DNA of 64,000 nt from Thamnaconus septentrionalis. Taxonomy: Eukaryota; Chordata; Actinopteri; Tetraodontiformes; Monacanthidae. The translations under genes and the position numbers were made by a program. The stretch lies in contig CM020503.1 in the NCBI GenBank assembly GCA_009823395.1, forward strand, positions 6,877,001 to 6,941,000. The letters are read 5' to 3'. Position 1 is the stretch's first letter. Each line of letters opens with the position of its first letter. Of the stretch, positions 35,908 to 50,241 are shown in pieces. The notes below the pieces were generated by a model. That model was not told the origin of the DNA. It worked only from the letters and a program-made list of their open reading frames with translations, and did no database searches.

Positions 35908-36288
35908 ACGTCTGTGTTATGTTATCATTTTACATTCAGACTACAATAACATCGCCGAATGCAAAATGTTATGAGTGTCCATTCCCATATCTTCTCCAAT
36001 CACCTCCCACCCCTACCCCCAATGGAAGTCCACTATTGATTCACATCTCTCCCATGTGACCTTATGTTGAACCACATTTCAGAATTCTGCACCGGGACTC
36101 TAGCATGTGGCAGAGGGATGTTGGCAGTCAGCTGTGGTATGCAGCAGCGTGGAGCGTGGGGGTGGGGATGAGCACCCACACACACACACGTCACTGTACA
36201 GTATATCCTCCAGCAAGAGCGATACATAAAGAGGAAAAATTCCAAGGAGCGAGGAAGCCAGTGAAAACGCCATTGAAATGTCAATGCA

Positions 36289-36334
<46 letters not shown>
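36289..36334. repeat. (TG)n microsatellite
   Basis: Twenty-two or so TG units between the atp6v0c promoter and the tbc1d24 3' region. Confidence 0.95.
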
Positions 36335-36336
<2 letters not shown>

Positions 36337-39271
36337 TCATTGCAGTCCCCATGTCTCCTCCTCTTCCTCTTCCTCCATCCATCCAGTCGCACTCTCTCTC
36401 TGCCTTGCATCAGTCTTGTGCAGTCAGCACTAGAGGGGGACCCCTCCCCCTCAATGCACTCAAGGGTTCCTTCGCTCGTGATGCAGTTTGTACGTCAGCC
36501 ACGCAGGCCTGCTTCCTTTCAGACAAATTAGATGGCACTTTATTAATCCAGTTGTTGGTGACTGGGATTTTTTTGTTTTGTTTTTCCATTTCATTTTATT
36601 TTATTTGTTTGTTTGTTTTACAAAAAATCCCCAATTGATGGCTCATTCTGATGTCTCTGATGTCATGTTGCCAATAAGCAGAAACGCGACCGCCCGTGTA
36701 TCAAGTTTGTAGCAGTCTAGCTGAGTGTTCTGCTGGCAGTGATCGTTGATTGTGTTAAACGTCAGACGAAGAGAGCTCGCCACAATCTTGGAATGAACAC
36801 TTGAAGCGCAGTAAGAGGAAGGGAAACGGGGAACTGTGAAGAATTCTCACAAGATCATGATTCAACGAAGACACTAGTCGGGATATATAATTTTCATGCA
36901 TTTTCTATATTTTTCAGTATATGAAGAGGGTGCAAGACTAAGAGACAAGGCCATGTAATTTGGAAGCCAGTGGGTTACGCTACTTTTGAGTGTTAGTACA
37001 TTTATTTCACACAATGACTGCTTTCAGCTCAGTTCTTTTATTCTGAAACTTGACAGTAAATGACCGAAGAACTCAATGATTTACTGTAAAAATGAGAGGG
37101 AGAAACATGAAAGGTGTAATTTAGCATTTTCTAAAGAATCTTCACCCTTTTGCTCATCACTGCAGCAGTTTACTTCAGCTATATTGTGTATACTCTTATT
37201 TTATTTGAACAATTTCCTAATAACAGCATCATTGTTTCAATAACGGCAGGTGATTCAGCACATCCTGTCTGCTCCCAAATCCCTTGGTCGTAAGTGTGTG
37301 AAGAGGGGGCCGGTCAAGAAGACCGGCTAGGCTGTTCTTCCATCTCTGTGTTGCCTTCGACACTTGAGTATTTTACTTCTCCGGCTAGAGAGTACAATTT
37401 TCAAAAGATGTGCCAGACCAACACCCAAAGGAGATGCTAAACATAGAAGCGCTTGAGTGATTAACAGACTCCAACCACTCTGAATAAACAGTGCAGCTTT
37501 GGCAGCATGGCTTCAATGTCACTTAATGCAGAGAGGACAATGATACATTCCTCCAAGTGCATGAGCTCATAGCGCACCAAATCAATATTAAACACTCCTT
37601 TAGTATTGCTTTTTTAAAGGTGAGAGGATAAAGACAAATGTACAGTACAGTATAAAAAACACAGACATGTTTTTTTTACGGAAAGCTACCAATCTTTGTA
37701 TTTGTTCAATTGCATGTATCTATATTTCATAAAAGCAGATAGTGGCACTCTGCATGCACAGTAGCCCAGTGCATGAATCGGCTTGGAGTTTCTCCACTGA
37801 TATTAAAGCTTGTAAAGGAATCAGACTTTTCACAAAGGAAGCAAACTTTTCAGATACAACTCTGACTCACGTCTGTCAAACATTTTCCAGTCATGCACAT
37901 TAAAGTCAGCTTCCACATCCAGTAAGAGGAATCTGACAGACAGGCATAAAATAGATCATATACATATACGAAAAAGTGTGTGTGTAAATTAGCTGTCAAT
38001 TTAAGTGTTTTTTTTTTTTTTTTTAAAGTAATCCCTGTATAATGTGCAAGTTTACTGTGATTCAAACTGAGTGCTTCCGTATCACTATACCAGCATACTA
38101 CCAGTCCCCAGGACTAGAGCTATATGTAAAGACCATGGGGATTAGGGAGTTCCATTCATGGTCAGCTGACTTTTAAAAAGGCATCTGGCGTGACTGTGAC
38201 AGTCTCAGGACTCTCTGCTTGGACAAAGATGACGTGGAGGACGGAAAAAAAGGACAAGACAGACGAGAGAACTAAAAGCATGATTCTGTATTTTCATGTA
38301 TATTTTCAGTTACTCCACTTATTGTTCGCTAGGGCACAACTGACCAGACAGAGAAGGACACACAACCTGACAGCACTTCACCAACAGGGCATCACTTTGG
38401 ACATCGGCTGTTAATCTCAATATTGATAAAAGGACGGAAATTACATGAAGTGGAGACAAAAATAGAGATGATTTGTAAACCAAACACTGTTTCTCTTTTT
38501 AGTGTTTTGACCGTGTTTTTCCTTACACATGTACGTACACTCACTCACTATATAGAGAAGAAAATGCCACTCCTTTTTAAGGGAAGCTTTGACATACGGT
38601 GCAAAAATGGCAAAGACTCAAAATTCACCAGGGATACTCACAAACACAACCACATTCACTTCTTTGAGCAAAAATCGCACACAGCAAATCCATGATAGGT
38701 GGGAAAAGTTTACAGGCTTTGAACTGATAAACTTGGTACAACCTCACCCCATTTTAATCCAACCATGACAACATTTAAATACACATACCACCCAATTTAC
38801 TCATGTCTCACAACATTTGATCACAAACCTCAATTCACAACAGGATTGTTCCCCCCCACATTAGCAATACAGAGACTGCAAATTTGGCAGATTTGTCTAA
38901 AAGACAAAACTGAAAACAAACAAACAAAAAAAACTCACTGAGAAATGATTTACATTCAGTACTATAAAGATTTCAGCGCAGAATGAATATGTCACAGCCA
39001 ACATGGGAGGGTTGGGGGCACTGAACCTATAATCACCTTAATCTTCAGTTGATCCTGTAGTTCTTGGTATTGCCTTACACACTACACAACACAAACATTT
39101 CAATATTGCATCTTTTTTTCCTCCCACTTAAAGACATTTTTGATCGACTGCATCAATAAATTAAGAAGTTAAGCATACATTAACTGGAAGGACGGCTGTA
39201 GTTCAGATTGCATATCGTAGGTCCATGTCATTTTTTTTTTTTGTGGAACTTTCGACTGTACGTGCCCAATA
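36335..39271 (-). other. Probable long 3' UTR / downstream region of tbc1d24
   Basis: About 2.9 kb without a coding signature, following the tbc1d24 stop on minus. Mammalian tbc1d24 also has a multi-kilobase 3' UTR. Several minus AATAAA candidates occur (for example TTTATT near 37036). Where transcription ends is not settled. Confidence 0.4.
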
Positions 39272-42200
39272 TTATGAGGACATGGTGTCCTGGAAGCCCC
39301 ACGACTCCAGCAGTGAAACCTGGAAGCTCTCAGCACACAGCGGTGGGTTGTCAAAGGTGGCACACCTGCCTGTGCGCCCATGGTTGAGCTCCGAGTCGAT
39401 GTAGAGAGCGTTGCCTTCACCTCCCCCTGCACAAACACGTGTACATACAATTACACATTGAGTAGTCACGGCTACCGGAGACCATGCGAAGTGTCACGGT
39501 AACAACATGAGAAATTGCCATAGTAACGCTTTACAATTATTACTATGAGCCACTCACCCACTATGATGGAGTCAAAGTTGCCAGCCATGAACATGGAGGT
39601 GTTCTTGGACGTGAGGTTGAAGTGGCGGGCCGAGAGGAAGGGCGACAGCTCTCCCACTGCCTTGTCCGGCTGCTGCAGGTTGAGGCTGTCTGAGTTTTGG
39701 TCCTCAGTGGAGGCCGTCTGCTCCTGCTCCTTGACGGAGGAGGCCAACTCAGGGTGGCGGATCACCACCCACTCATAGCGCTCCATCTCTGGCTTCAGCT
39801 GTTGAGGGGGTGGGAGAAAGGGAAAAGGAAAAAAAAAAGAAAAAAAAAGGCCTTCATCAACAACACAAGTAAACAGAGCAGAGTAATTTGATGTTTTGGA
39901 TGGGTTAAAGCAGGGGTGTCAAACTCAAATACACAGTGGACCAAAATGTAAAACTTGGTCCAACGTTGATATGAAATGAAAAAAATCTTCCTTCAGAAAT
40001 AACAGTGAAACTTTTTACATGGACCCAAACAAGTTTTGCTTTAACTTGAATATGGAACAAGCAAAACTTAATACTATACAAGAAATAACTTTTACTTTCA
40101 AATAAAAAATAACAAACAAAATACAAAATAAATAAAATGTAAATAAATGTTGTATGACTCTTTTTAATTTGCAACCTTCTGATTTAAATTTCAACAGTAC
40201 CTTTTTCCACCGGCTGATAATAAATTTAAAAATAAAACAACAACAAGAAGCCAATTAAGCCATAACATCATCCTCCACTGAAAGTCCTGTGCTGATTGAG
40301 CAGAGCATTCTGGGATTTGTAGTATTTGCAGTACATGAGCTATATAATACTGGCGGGCCAGCTCTAGTAGTGATTTTTTAATGTAATGACACTGCGAGCC
40401 AAATCTGACCCGTGCACCAGAGTTTGACACCTATGGGTTAAAGTGTCCATGTGTCAAAATAAAACTGCCAACTGAATTTTAGCATTCCAAATTCTAGGAT
40501 AGGAACTCCATGGAACTTGCAGGATGTGCCTCTTTGACGCTGTTTGCCTGTGTCAGAGGTGTGACTCTCTGAACACACAGCTGCAGGGGGTAGCCACTCA
40601 TACTGACAGGACAATGTGTGTTTTTGCAGGACAATCTAAGTGCAATACAGGATTTGGGCTGTTTTCTTTTGTGCTTCCCGTGACTTTCGCTCTGAAACTG
40701 AAATGCTCACACCTGTTCAGTATCTCATCAGATGTAAAATACAGTGTTCCAAAAACATTAGAATATATGTTCATCATCTTCTGGTCGGAAATGTACATAA
40801 TTAAGCTATTGTAACAGAAAAACACATTTTTGGCATCACTCGTCAAGTCCCTGATGGCTTTATTCCCAGCTGGCTTTATTCCCAGCTGAATTAATGGATC
40901 AGAATTAAAAAGAATGTTTAATAAAACAATGCATTCGAAAAATAGGCAAAATTGACCGTGCAGCATCAAAAATAATAGCTGACACTTCATTCGCTGCTCT
41001 GTTAAAGAGCAATGCATGTCTGCAAGTGAGGTCTTTTTGTGACTGATAAGCAATGAGGAAGTAATTGAAATAATCAAAAATAAATTAACAAAACTTCCGC
41101 GAGGCATTTTCCCACTTCCTTCTGAAGACATCAATAGATTGGATTGCAGGTGTTTCGTACCTTGTGTGTGTATATTAGTGTGTGACAGTGTTCTCTGCAG
41201 TGCAGGTGCAGACAAGCCACAGCGTTGTTTCATCCACAAGTAATAAAAAAATGAATCCAGAGCCCAAGGCCGCGCGACTGTTGTACCACTTCCAGATATA
41301 TATAAAAAAAAATCTCTGTATGACGACAAGCAAGGAGGACAAAAATAAGTTGCAATTGACATGTTGTCGCTATGGCAGATGGTCAGCAGTGGAGCAGCCT
41401 TTCTAAAGACCCTGACACGGAGAGGGGCCATGCACGCTAAAACCGTTAAAGCATGCGCCATCTAGTGGTCATATTATGATACTGCTGAAAATGGACAAAA
41501 TATATTTGGCTTGTTTCATTTGTCCACTAGCTATCAGAAAAGATGACAGTGTTGTACCAACCCTAAAGACAAAGCACTCCCCAGTGCCAAAGAAGCTCAG
41601 TTTGTTGCCTCCTCTCTTCCGTTCCTCCCAGTCTGTGGACAGGAAAGCCCCACACACCTGAGGAGGGAAATAAGGGAAATAAGTGAACATTACAGCACTA
41701 GACTTAAATGACCAGCTAAAGAGCAACTCTGTATGAGCCCTGAACTTCTACTGTGTAAAGTTCAAAAAACAAAAACGCTTGAGTCGATTGACTTCATTAT
41801 CAACTCTTTAAATTCTACCTTATCCAACACCAATATATTTCCTATTTCACAGGATTAGAATGAATATTCACATTAACAACAATAAACAGGAGAAGAAGTC
41901 CTCACTATTAATAGGACTTGCTGAGAGGACATCATGATGTCATGGGTTATTGTATTCTAAACTTCTCTCCTGTGGTTCGGAAGCACTAGAGAGGTTTCTA
42001 ATTGAATGTGTGTTGCTTACATCACCATCTGTGGTCCTGATGAGGAGCAGAGTGGGTTCATAGCCTTCACAATGTGAGTAGAACCTGCGAGAAAATGGAA
42101 AGATTACATAGCTCAGTCTAACAACGCAACACACAGCCTCTACCTACAAAACATTCAATTGATTGTGCATTAAAAGACTCACGGCACACTTACTAATGGC

Positions 42201-44480
42201 TAGATATAGCTAATGACCTTAGTGGCTTAAGGGTCGGGCAACGTTGCTTATTTGCCAGGTTAGCCACTGTTCTCAGAAACGGTGAGGAGCCAAGTAACAG
42301 GAAGTAAAGGTGCGGCACAGTCATGTCATGTGTCCGTTTTTTTGGCATCGTCTAAGTCTCATGATGTCACAATGTGAACAGAACGATGAAGACGACTGTC
42401 TTAATACAATTACCATTGAACCAGAACATTGGTCTGTTCATGGATCAATCATCACAGCTTGTTTAGCGAAGGTCAGTTTAGATTCACTTATAAAAGTTGT
42501 TGCGCATTTTTGGTTGCATTCTGAAATTTCACCCGAAAGCCAGATATCCATAACTTTTTGTGAGTAGTGTTTGTTAAGACCTGCTGCTGTGCGGCGACAT
42601 GCAGCAGACATCCAGTGGAGAGGTTCTTAATACCACAACATGAGGCATAACAATCCAAAAACTGTCACTGAAATCCAATTAATTACCCAATTCTACAGTT
42701 CCTAAGAAAAAATTTTTTTTTCTTCTAATTTCTAGGAAAATGTATTCGTCTTGCCTGTTGTTTCTGTCAGCTGTATACAAAACCCAGGAGAGGAACAGAT
42801 CTGGAAAAGCAGGATACCTGTTTAGGCTGCAGCCGTGGGTGGCGGTGGTGAAGAGGAGCTGCGGTTGGCACAAAGCAAAGCGCTCAGGGATCCATGACCA
42901 GATATCCTTCATCTCCTTCGCACTGACAATCTCAGAGGAGAAGGTGTCAGGGTTGAGTGCCAGCTGGACGTTTCGCCTGGGGACAGCACAGTAAAGAACA
43001 CATGAAGAGGGGAAAAATCTGATTAAAAAGCTGAACAGAGCATCTTTTTTAACAACAGTGACTGTCATGAATGTAATTACACAGTAAATGAGAATGTAAG
43101 GATGCGGATGTAGAAGAGAGAAGAAATGAACCCACCTAGGTCTATGAAATGAGGAAAACACAGGAGTGAAGGTGAAGAAAACGTGGATGAAAGCAACATG
43201 GCAGAGACAGAATACAAAGGAGAGCATTTTGTTAGAAGAGAAAGGAGGAGCAACTTAAATCACACCAGGGAGCTGAACAATGAAACAGCAAACAGAACAA
43301 AACAAAAAAATCATTTGAGAATGAACCTGCTTTGTGATGTACAGGGGTTGACAACTTCAATGTCTTGATGCAGCCTTGATTTTGTCGTCAATGTGAATAG
43401 CATTTAAGTATTGATGAGATGCTACTTGTGTCATATTTGCTTGTCTGGCAAATAGAAGCAATGAGTAATAATGATACTACTACAACTGCTAATACTATAC
43501 CTCTTCTGTTTGACTGTGATTCCTTTCTGCTGCAGGGACTTTTCGTTTGTGAGCTGCAGCAGTGTGATCTCCTTGCGGCTGAACAGCCGGATGGAGAAGG
43601 CTTTCTCCAGCAGCTTGTCAGGGCTGACGGTGGAGGCGATGCCCCTGACGAAGGCCTGAATGTCTGCCTTGACCTTCTCTGAATCTTGCTGCTGCTGGTT
43701 GCTCTGGCCACCCGCCTTGTGTTTGCGGTAGAACTTGAGCAGGGCGATGGCGATGCGGAACAGGATCTTGTAGCCCTCCACCAGGTACACGTCCAGCACC
43801 CTAACCATGTGGCTGAACGGCAGGTCTCCCAACACCCAGTGCTGCCAGTCGGAGTAAACCTCCAGCACATCCTGGGCACTGGCGACGATCAGTTTGTGGG
43901 CATTGACGCAGTACTTGTTGGCCAGGTCGCCAAAGGTCATGCAGCTGGACTCGTAGGCCAAGAAGGTCTGGTCCAGCAGCCGCTTTCCTGGCTCGTTGCA
44001 GGCCAGCATACGGCTGACGTGCTCGAAACACTGGGCCTCGTCTTTGCTGAAGTGCAGCAGCAGCGAGGTGACGGCGGGCAGCGACGGGCAGTGGGAGATG
44101 TCCGGGAACTGTCCGGCCACGCAGCTGATGATCTGATGCGCCGAGGCCACAGACTCGGCTTTCAGGCAGTACTGCGGCACAGGATTCCCGTCCACAAAGT
44201 CAGGCAGCGGGATGTGGGAGGACGGCTTCTTGGTGGCCACGTTTCCCATGATGTCACGGTACACCTCCGCATCTGGCGTGACTGTACGACAGGGAATGGC
44301 TTTGATGAGCTGCTGGTAGACCTGCGCACGCAGTTTGTGGTTATTGGCCCAGTATCCCTGCCGAGCCATCTGTTTGAACTCTTTCAGTTCTTTACAGTCG
44401 ACCTTGGTGGGCCCACTGCTCTTAGCCAGATCTCCCATCTGGTTCCAGTCCACAAAGCTGCCATATTCTTCATCAGCCAT
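39272..44480 (-). CDS. tbc1d24: TBC1D24, TBC-domain and TLDc-domain protein
   Basis: Six coding exons give 564 aa: 43501-44480, 42818-42976, 42021-42084, 41562-41657, 39558-39798 and 39272-39426. The protein combines an N-terminal Rab-GAP-like TBC domain with a C-terminal TLDc domain. It acts in synaptic vesicle trafficking with ARF6 and, through TLDc, V-ATPase; human mutations cause epilepsy and deafness. The large first coding exon holds the TBC domain ([80 protein letters not shown]). TLDc blocks follow: [68 protein letters not shown] and the end GFQDTMSS. As in the human family the classical Arg and Gln fingers are not evident, so GAP activity may be weak. The exon start has an acceptor CACTCAG (44507-44513) with a 5' UTR, so a noncoding exon lies upstream. 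A hAT element fills part of intron 4. Confidence 0.94.
39911..40435. mobile_element. hAT (Charlie-like) non-autonomous DNA transposon
   Basis: The ends are inverted: CAGGGGTGTCAAACTC at 39911-39926 and GAGTTTGACACCTATG at 40420-40435. A perfect 8-bp target duplication GGTTAAAG flanks them (39903-39910 and 40436-40443). The terminal motif and 'gcgggccagctctagtag' resemble the vertebrate hAT-Charlie group. About 525 bp, no transposase. It lies in the fourth coding intron of tbc1d24. Confidence 0.88.
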
Positions 44481-44982
44481 ACTGCTGGAAACTTGTTCCA
44501 CGCCCTGAGTGGGATGGGTTGAGGGAAAATTGCTGGATGTTACTGGCCTCCGACTTTTTCAGTGCTGCCCATCATGCTTACTGGAAGAGACAGAGTGGGG
44601 AAAAAAAGACAAAGGTCAATAATCAAACCCAACAACAAATGTATGCAAAAATCAACCAGTGGTAAAGCAATAAAGTAAATAAGTCTAAATGTGAACATAG
44701 CTGGCATCCTTTAAAACCATGATCTCACTCATCTGGTATTAAACAAACATTATAGCGTAAAGTGCAAACAGTTAAAGGAATGAATTCCATCATGTTTCCA
44801 CGAGTGTTGCACTGTGAAACAACATTAGCTAATTTCACTGATCCAATTGGTTTTCTGTTAAGATCTACATGGGGGGAAAAGCATTTGTGCATATGTCATG
44901 CTTTGAAGTCAAAATGAGACTCAACCATAAGTCAAAGAGGAATGCTATACAAAAAATATATAATATAGAAAGATTGAATTGG

Positions 44983-45104
<122 letters not shown>

Positions 45105-46864
45105 GCTATTAAAGGAGGATGTTTGTTCAATAGTGTTTATGTAAAACCTGTGCAGACAAAAAGAAAAAACACCATCACACAGTACAGAAAGAACGTGCGA
45201 CATGTAATCGTTTAACGATTCCACACAGTCACATGGAGATGCACGTCCAAAGATCACTTACAATATAAAGAAGATGACACATCACATGGCAGCGCATACC
45301 AACACACACACCCAACATAACCTCTAAAGCGGTTATATTACAAAACCCCTTGAAACTACATTATTATTGATTCAAAACGCAAACAATTCATCAACATCCT
45401 CGCAGCATGTCCTTAATTCCATCACCTGAAATGCTTTTAGTAGGATGCTAAGCTATCTCTTTAACATTTGAACGCTTGCCATGAACTCAAACCAAGGTTT
45501 CGCTCACAACACACACCACTTCACTTTTTACACTGTACAAGATACTGAAGTTGTTGTCTCCTGTGTGTGTTGAAATGAGTGTTCACAGCAAAACAACGTT
45601 GTCTCACCTAATCTAGTGAGGCGATGTCAACCTGCACCCTGATTCTACAACCACCACACACTTTAAATCTGAGTTATTACATTGATTAAATGTACTTGTT
45701 TGTTGTCCCTGTTGGTTTTCCTCAGCATGATGCCTCTGGGTTGCACTTTTCCAGCTGTACTCAAGATGTCAGTAAAATCCTTACAACTGCAATCGCTCTA
45801 TTCGTAATTATTGTCGTCAGAGCAAATATTCCCACCCCATCATGTTGAGCAGTTTCATTAAGAATCTGTTGTGGCAACCAGCACTAAACCCAAATGATAC
45901 AAGCCAGAGACAAGACGTGCATTTTAGATTTTCAGCGCACAGTTGTGATAATTTACACTTTGCACCCACGTCCTCACAGAATTACAGCTCGTCATTAATT
46001 GAAAATGCATCGCTTTAAAACCATAACCCCATCGACAAAATACACTCATTTTATATGTTACATTGTTAACATTATTTATCTTCTATGAACCCAAAACGAA
46101 AGCCTATCATGATTGGCACAGCAGCTTATATGTGAACCCTGTAAACAGGTCGGATACGAGAGGGGCGATGCAATATTGGCACAAATCTATGTGTTATTAT
46201 ACCTCTGCAGAGACGTTGCTAAAGCTGCCAGGTGGTACATCGCCGTCATCCCGACCTGTACTTTACGTTTCCGTGACAGTGGGCACGGCCGCGTTCACGG
46301 CCACTGGACTGTCAGCTTGCACACACGCTTCAAACGGTGCACATTTCCCGTCGAACAGCCCGTCGACACGAGCAAGCCAGCTGAGGACACGCACGGCGCC
46401 TCCAGCACGAGTAAATCTGACCCGTTTCCATTCACGGATGCCAAGTTAGCATTGATAGCATTAGCTCGCCGCAAGCTGCTTCCGTCAGCGCACGTCAACC
46501 ACTAACGAGACCTTAACCCGACACACACACACATACACGCATGCATGCACAGACGAACGCACACGCAAACGTGTAATATCGTGACAAGACAACACGCAAG
46601 ACATAATGCAATGCCAACATGTACGCGACAACTTAACAGCGCAAAATGTTTTTTTTTGCAGCTAACGATGGTGCACTAGCTAGCAACCGCAAATAAATTG
46701 ACCCGTCTTGAAGTTTGACAGTGTCCTCAGATTTTAGCTTAAATTCCGTTTAGATAAAAGCATAGACAGCGCAGAGGTAGCGCCGGAATGAAACTGAATC
46801 CCTAGCGAAATGTTCAAGACAAATGGTGGAGGACTAAACGCTGGCAAACAGAGGTTATTCTTAC

Positions 46865-46990
46865 CTGGATGTGAGATGTCTTGAGACGCGAAGCTGCATT
46901 CATATTGAGTTGTCTGGAGCATGCGCAGTAGATACAGGTTCTGGGCGCGGGATGCTGCTGGAGCGGCAGAGAGGCGGAGGGCTATTGTGG
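46865..46990 (-). other. Probable noncoding first exon and promoter of tbc1d24
   Basis: On minus, CACATCCAG|GTAAGAAT is a strong donor (exon end 46865), and the sequence to the right is GC-rich ('ggcgcgggatgctgctggagcggc'). This fits the splice acceptor ahead of the tbc1d24 start codon. The 5' limit is approximate. Confidence 0.55.
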
Positions 46991-48093
46991 GATTTATAGA
47001 GCGTAAACAGAATATACACTGCACAATGTTGTTATCCCTCAAAGAACTGAGAATGTCAGAATTATATATTTAACCGAAAGTAAAAAACGCAAAAAACAAA
47101 AACAAAAACAAAACAACAACAACAGCAAACATGGCGTTGTAGCTTAAGTCATGCACTCCACATTAAACCATGAGCACAGTCACTAATACGAAAAAACAGG
47201 CGTATCCATCTCATCTAGACACACAGTGTAACACTATATGTATCTAGTGTACACTATGGTATCACTGTAATTCAATGAAGGGATGTTTTTAAACCCACCT
47301 ATGCCCTTCTAGGTACTAAGGTCCAAACATATTCTCCTCATTGGCTCATTGTGCGCAAGCCATAACCTGAAGTGGGAGATCAAGAAGACTCCAGACATGT
47401 TTTTGAGAGATAAGTGATGCCAGTGGGAGAGTACAGGAAGTACCCAGAGGGAGGACAACAGACCCTACCATTGTCCCAGCACTCAAAGCAAACACATGAC
47501 ATTTATTACCCATGATTCAATTTCACAGACGTAATTGCCTTGCACGACATCTCATGTTTGACCTCCTCCTGTCCATCTCACTGCCGATGTTGTCTTATGT
47601 TCATGTAATGTGACCTGATGCTGCGCCCTGCTCATCTTTATCTTATACTAACAATATAACAACAACAACAACAACCTCTCCTCTGAGATTTGAGTATTTA
47701 AACCCTGGCCGTAATGTAATATCTATATCTATCTAAATGTATAATCCATATTTTACAACTTGGCATAAATTTCACTGCACACTTTTAAGAAGTCTGTCTG
47801 ATTACGACTGCGCTGACTTAAAGTTCTTGATATCCAGAACTGCAACCTGAGCTGCTGTCTTCTGGCAGCTTGCAAGTGTCACCATGTGAAAGACAGACGG
47901 CAGTCATGTCATGTGTCTGGCTCCTGAATCTGCAGGACCTCATGTTTAACTATAATCTGTAACAGACTATGTTTTGTACAGTCTGTACAGTGTACATTTT
48001 TATCCATCTCATTATACTGTATGTGTGTCCGTGTCCGTGTGTGCATATGTGTGTGTGTGTGTGTGTGTGTACGTGTGTACGTGTATGTGTCCA

Positions 48094-48149
<56 letters not shown>

Positions 48150-49155
48150 AAAGAGGCAGAGACAGAGACAGAGACAGATGGATGCAGAGCCAGTTACCCT
48201 AAGGTCTTAGCTTATGGAGGTTTATGCGCATCAAATCCTTTTTGTGTCCACACAGCTTGACCTCACTGCAGCAACCACAGCTGCTGCTGCTTCCTGTCGC
48301 ACAAGTTAACTCTTTGCTAGACTTTAAATTCAGCTCATGTTAAATGTGTTTTTAGTATTTATAATATCATGTGTTATAGATATCATAAAATGATTATTAT
48401 CAAGGCCAGTAAGGTCACAGCTTTGCTGTAAGGGGAGACTTGGTGTCATCTGAGCTCATGACGGCCTGACTTTATTTGCTCAAATGTTGTTTTTGAACCA
48501 GCATTATGCATCACACATCCATAAAAAGATTTGGGTTTCGAGCTATCACTCTCATTCAAATGCTCAACATTCTAGCTGGCCAAAGTAATGCATATATTCA
48601 CAAACATATAGCAGAGATTTGAATGCAGAAAGATGAGCTTTGCCTGAATCTGAAAACTTCACCTGAAACCATTACTGTTACGGAAAAGCCTCTGAGATCT
48701 GAGCAATCAAGTAAGGCTGAATTTAGAGATCAAATGGATTAGTCTTGTTATCTGGATGTTACTATGTAAACATGCACCATTAAGAAGACGGTTTAACACG
48801 AAGGAACAGAGGTAACATGAGGCGCAGTGACAATGATACCGTTAAACACATCCCTTTCTTGAAAAACTGAGTTAGTCATCATGGTTGGGAAATAAGCAGG
48901 AAATGTCTGTTCAGCATTTAGTAAAGCAGAAAATCTCACTAGGCAACTGTTCTAGTATAACTGACAGTCAGTGGAAATGAGGAACACACAAAAATGGTGA
49001 ATGTTGAATGATACTAGTATAGTAGTAATTAAATTCATTTTGTAATGTATTCATTTATTTAATAAGTGGGCAAGAAGCATTTTTTTAAATTCGGCTCACT
49101 TGTCTGTGTTTTGAGCATGAACTTTTCTTTTCTTACTTTATTAACATAATAACAT

Positions 49156-49185
49156 TACTACTATTACTACTACTACTACTACTAT

Positions 49186-49238
<53 letters not shown>

Positions 49239-49260
49239 ATAATAATAATAATAATAATAA
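49156..49260. repeat. (ACT)n(AAT)n trinucleotide microsatellite
   Basis: About 100 bp of ACT units with one TCACT interruption, passing into AAT units at the right end. Confidence 0.95.
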
Positions 49261-50227
49261 CAATGATAATAATCAACATCATAATCCTAATAATTCTATT
49301 ACTTAGATCTCCAATCCAAAAGACTCAGACTACAGACGTATAGAATTTATTGAAATTTAATTATTTGACGTTGCTCTAACGTGTCAAGTCTTTATCTTGA
49401 CTCAACGTCGCCCTCCTCAGGCAAACAAAACCACAGTGTTTTCCTTTTATTTAAGATGTGGAACCCTGAGTGCAGGAAGAAGCAGGAAGTGAAAATGGAT
49501 GGGTGGATGGTCAACCTTTGTGGGCTGGGGAAGCTTAGGATAAACTGAAATATAATTTATTGATTATTTTTTTGAAACTCTTCTTCTCATTTTAGGAGAA
49601 AGCTAATTTTCTTATTAACAAAAAGCCTTCTGTCAAGAAATTTCTTTATCACTTTCCACTCAAACTCTGAGTTGTGACATTTTTCCTCCACATAATTACT
49701 GGAATAGAGAAGAAAAATAATGTTAAGTGCACTGAACCATCAGTGCACATTATTTTTTATTTTATTTAAAAAAAAGAAAAGAAAAGCATTTTAAACAAAA
49801 GAAATCCATTTACCAAAAGTGTCCTTGTGCTGCCATTGTGGCACTTCACCAGTAACAATGAGTCATCAGATTTGTTTCTATTTTATATATTTGGTGTACG
49901 CAACAACTGAAGATAAATCGGACTTTCAAACAAACTTAGCTCTCAATTACTAAAATCTCCCCGTGGTCATTTTACTTAATTTCACTATCATGCCTACTTT
50001 GCTGTCTTTTAATTGGCTGTCCTTTGTGTGCCTTGTGCCATTCAGTGGCAGAGTTTTGCGCCGATCGAGCCTTTTAAATGAGCTGCTTGAGCATCACTTC
50101 ACAAGTGAGGCTTCAGTCTAGCCGGAGACGCTGAAAGAAACTGTGTCACCCAATAGCGTGGGCTCCATTGTGTCTGTGAAAGGCCTAAGTAGCACTCGGG
50201 GTATTGTTTTCGTTAAAGGGGAGTCAG

Positions 50228-50241
50228 GTTACCCTGGCAAC
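50228..50241. promoter_or_regulatory. RFX-type X-box
   Basis: GTTACCCTGGCAAC is an imperfect palindrome matching the RFX consensus GTNRCC-N-GGYAAC. It lies about 2 kb upstream of the MGAT5B-like coding start, in a short stretch (50,050-50,330) that is richer in GC than its surroundings. A distal or promoter role is inferred only. Confidence 0.45.

Noticed and set aside
40598..41461. A 287-aa minus-strand ORF
   Set aside because: It lies in a tbc1d24 intron, contains no known domain, and has the composition of AT-rich noncoding sequence.
43686..44522. A 278-aa plus-strand ORF
   Set aside because: It is the antisense shadow of the large tbc1d24 coding exon, kept open by codon bias.
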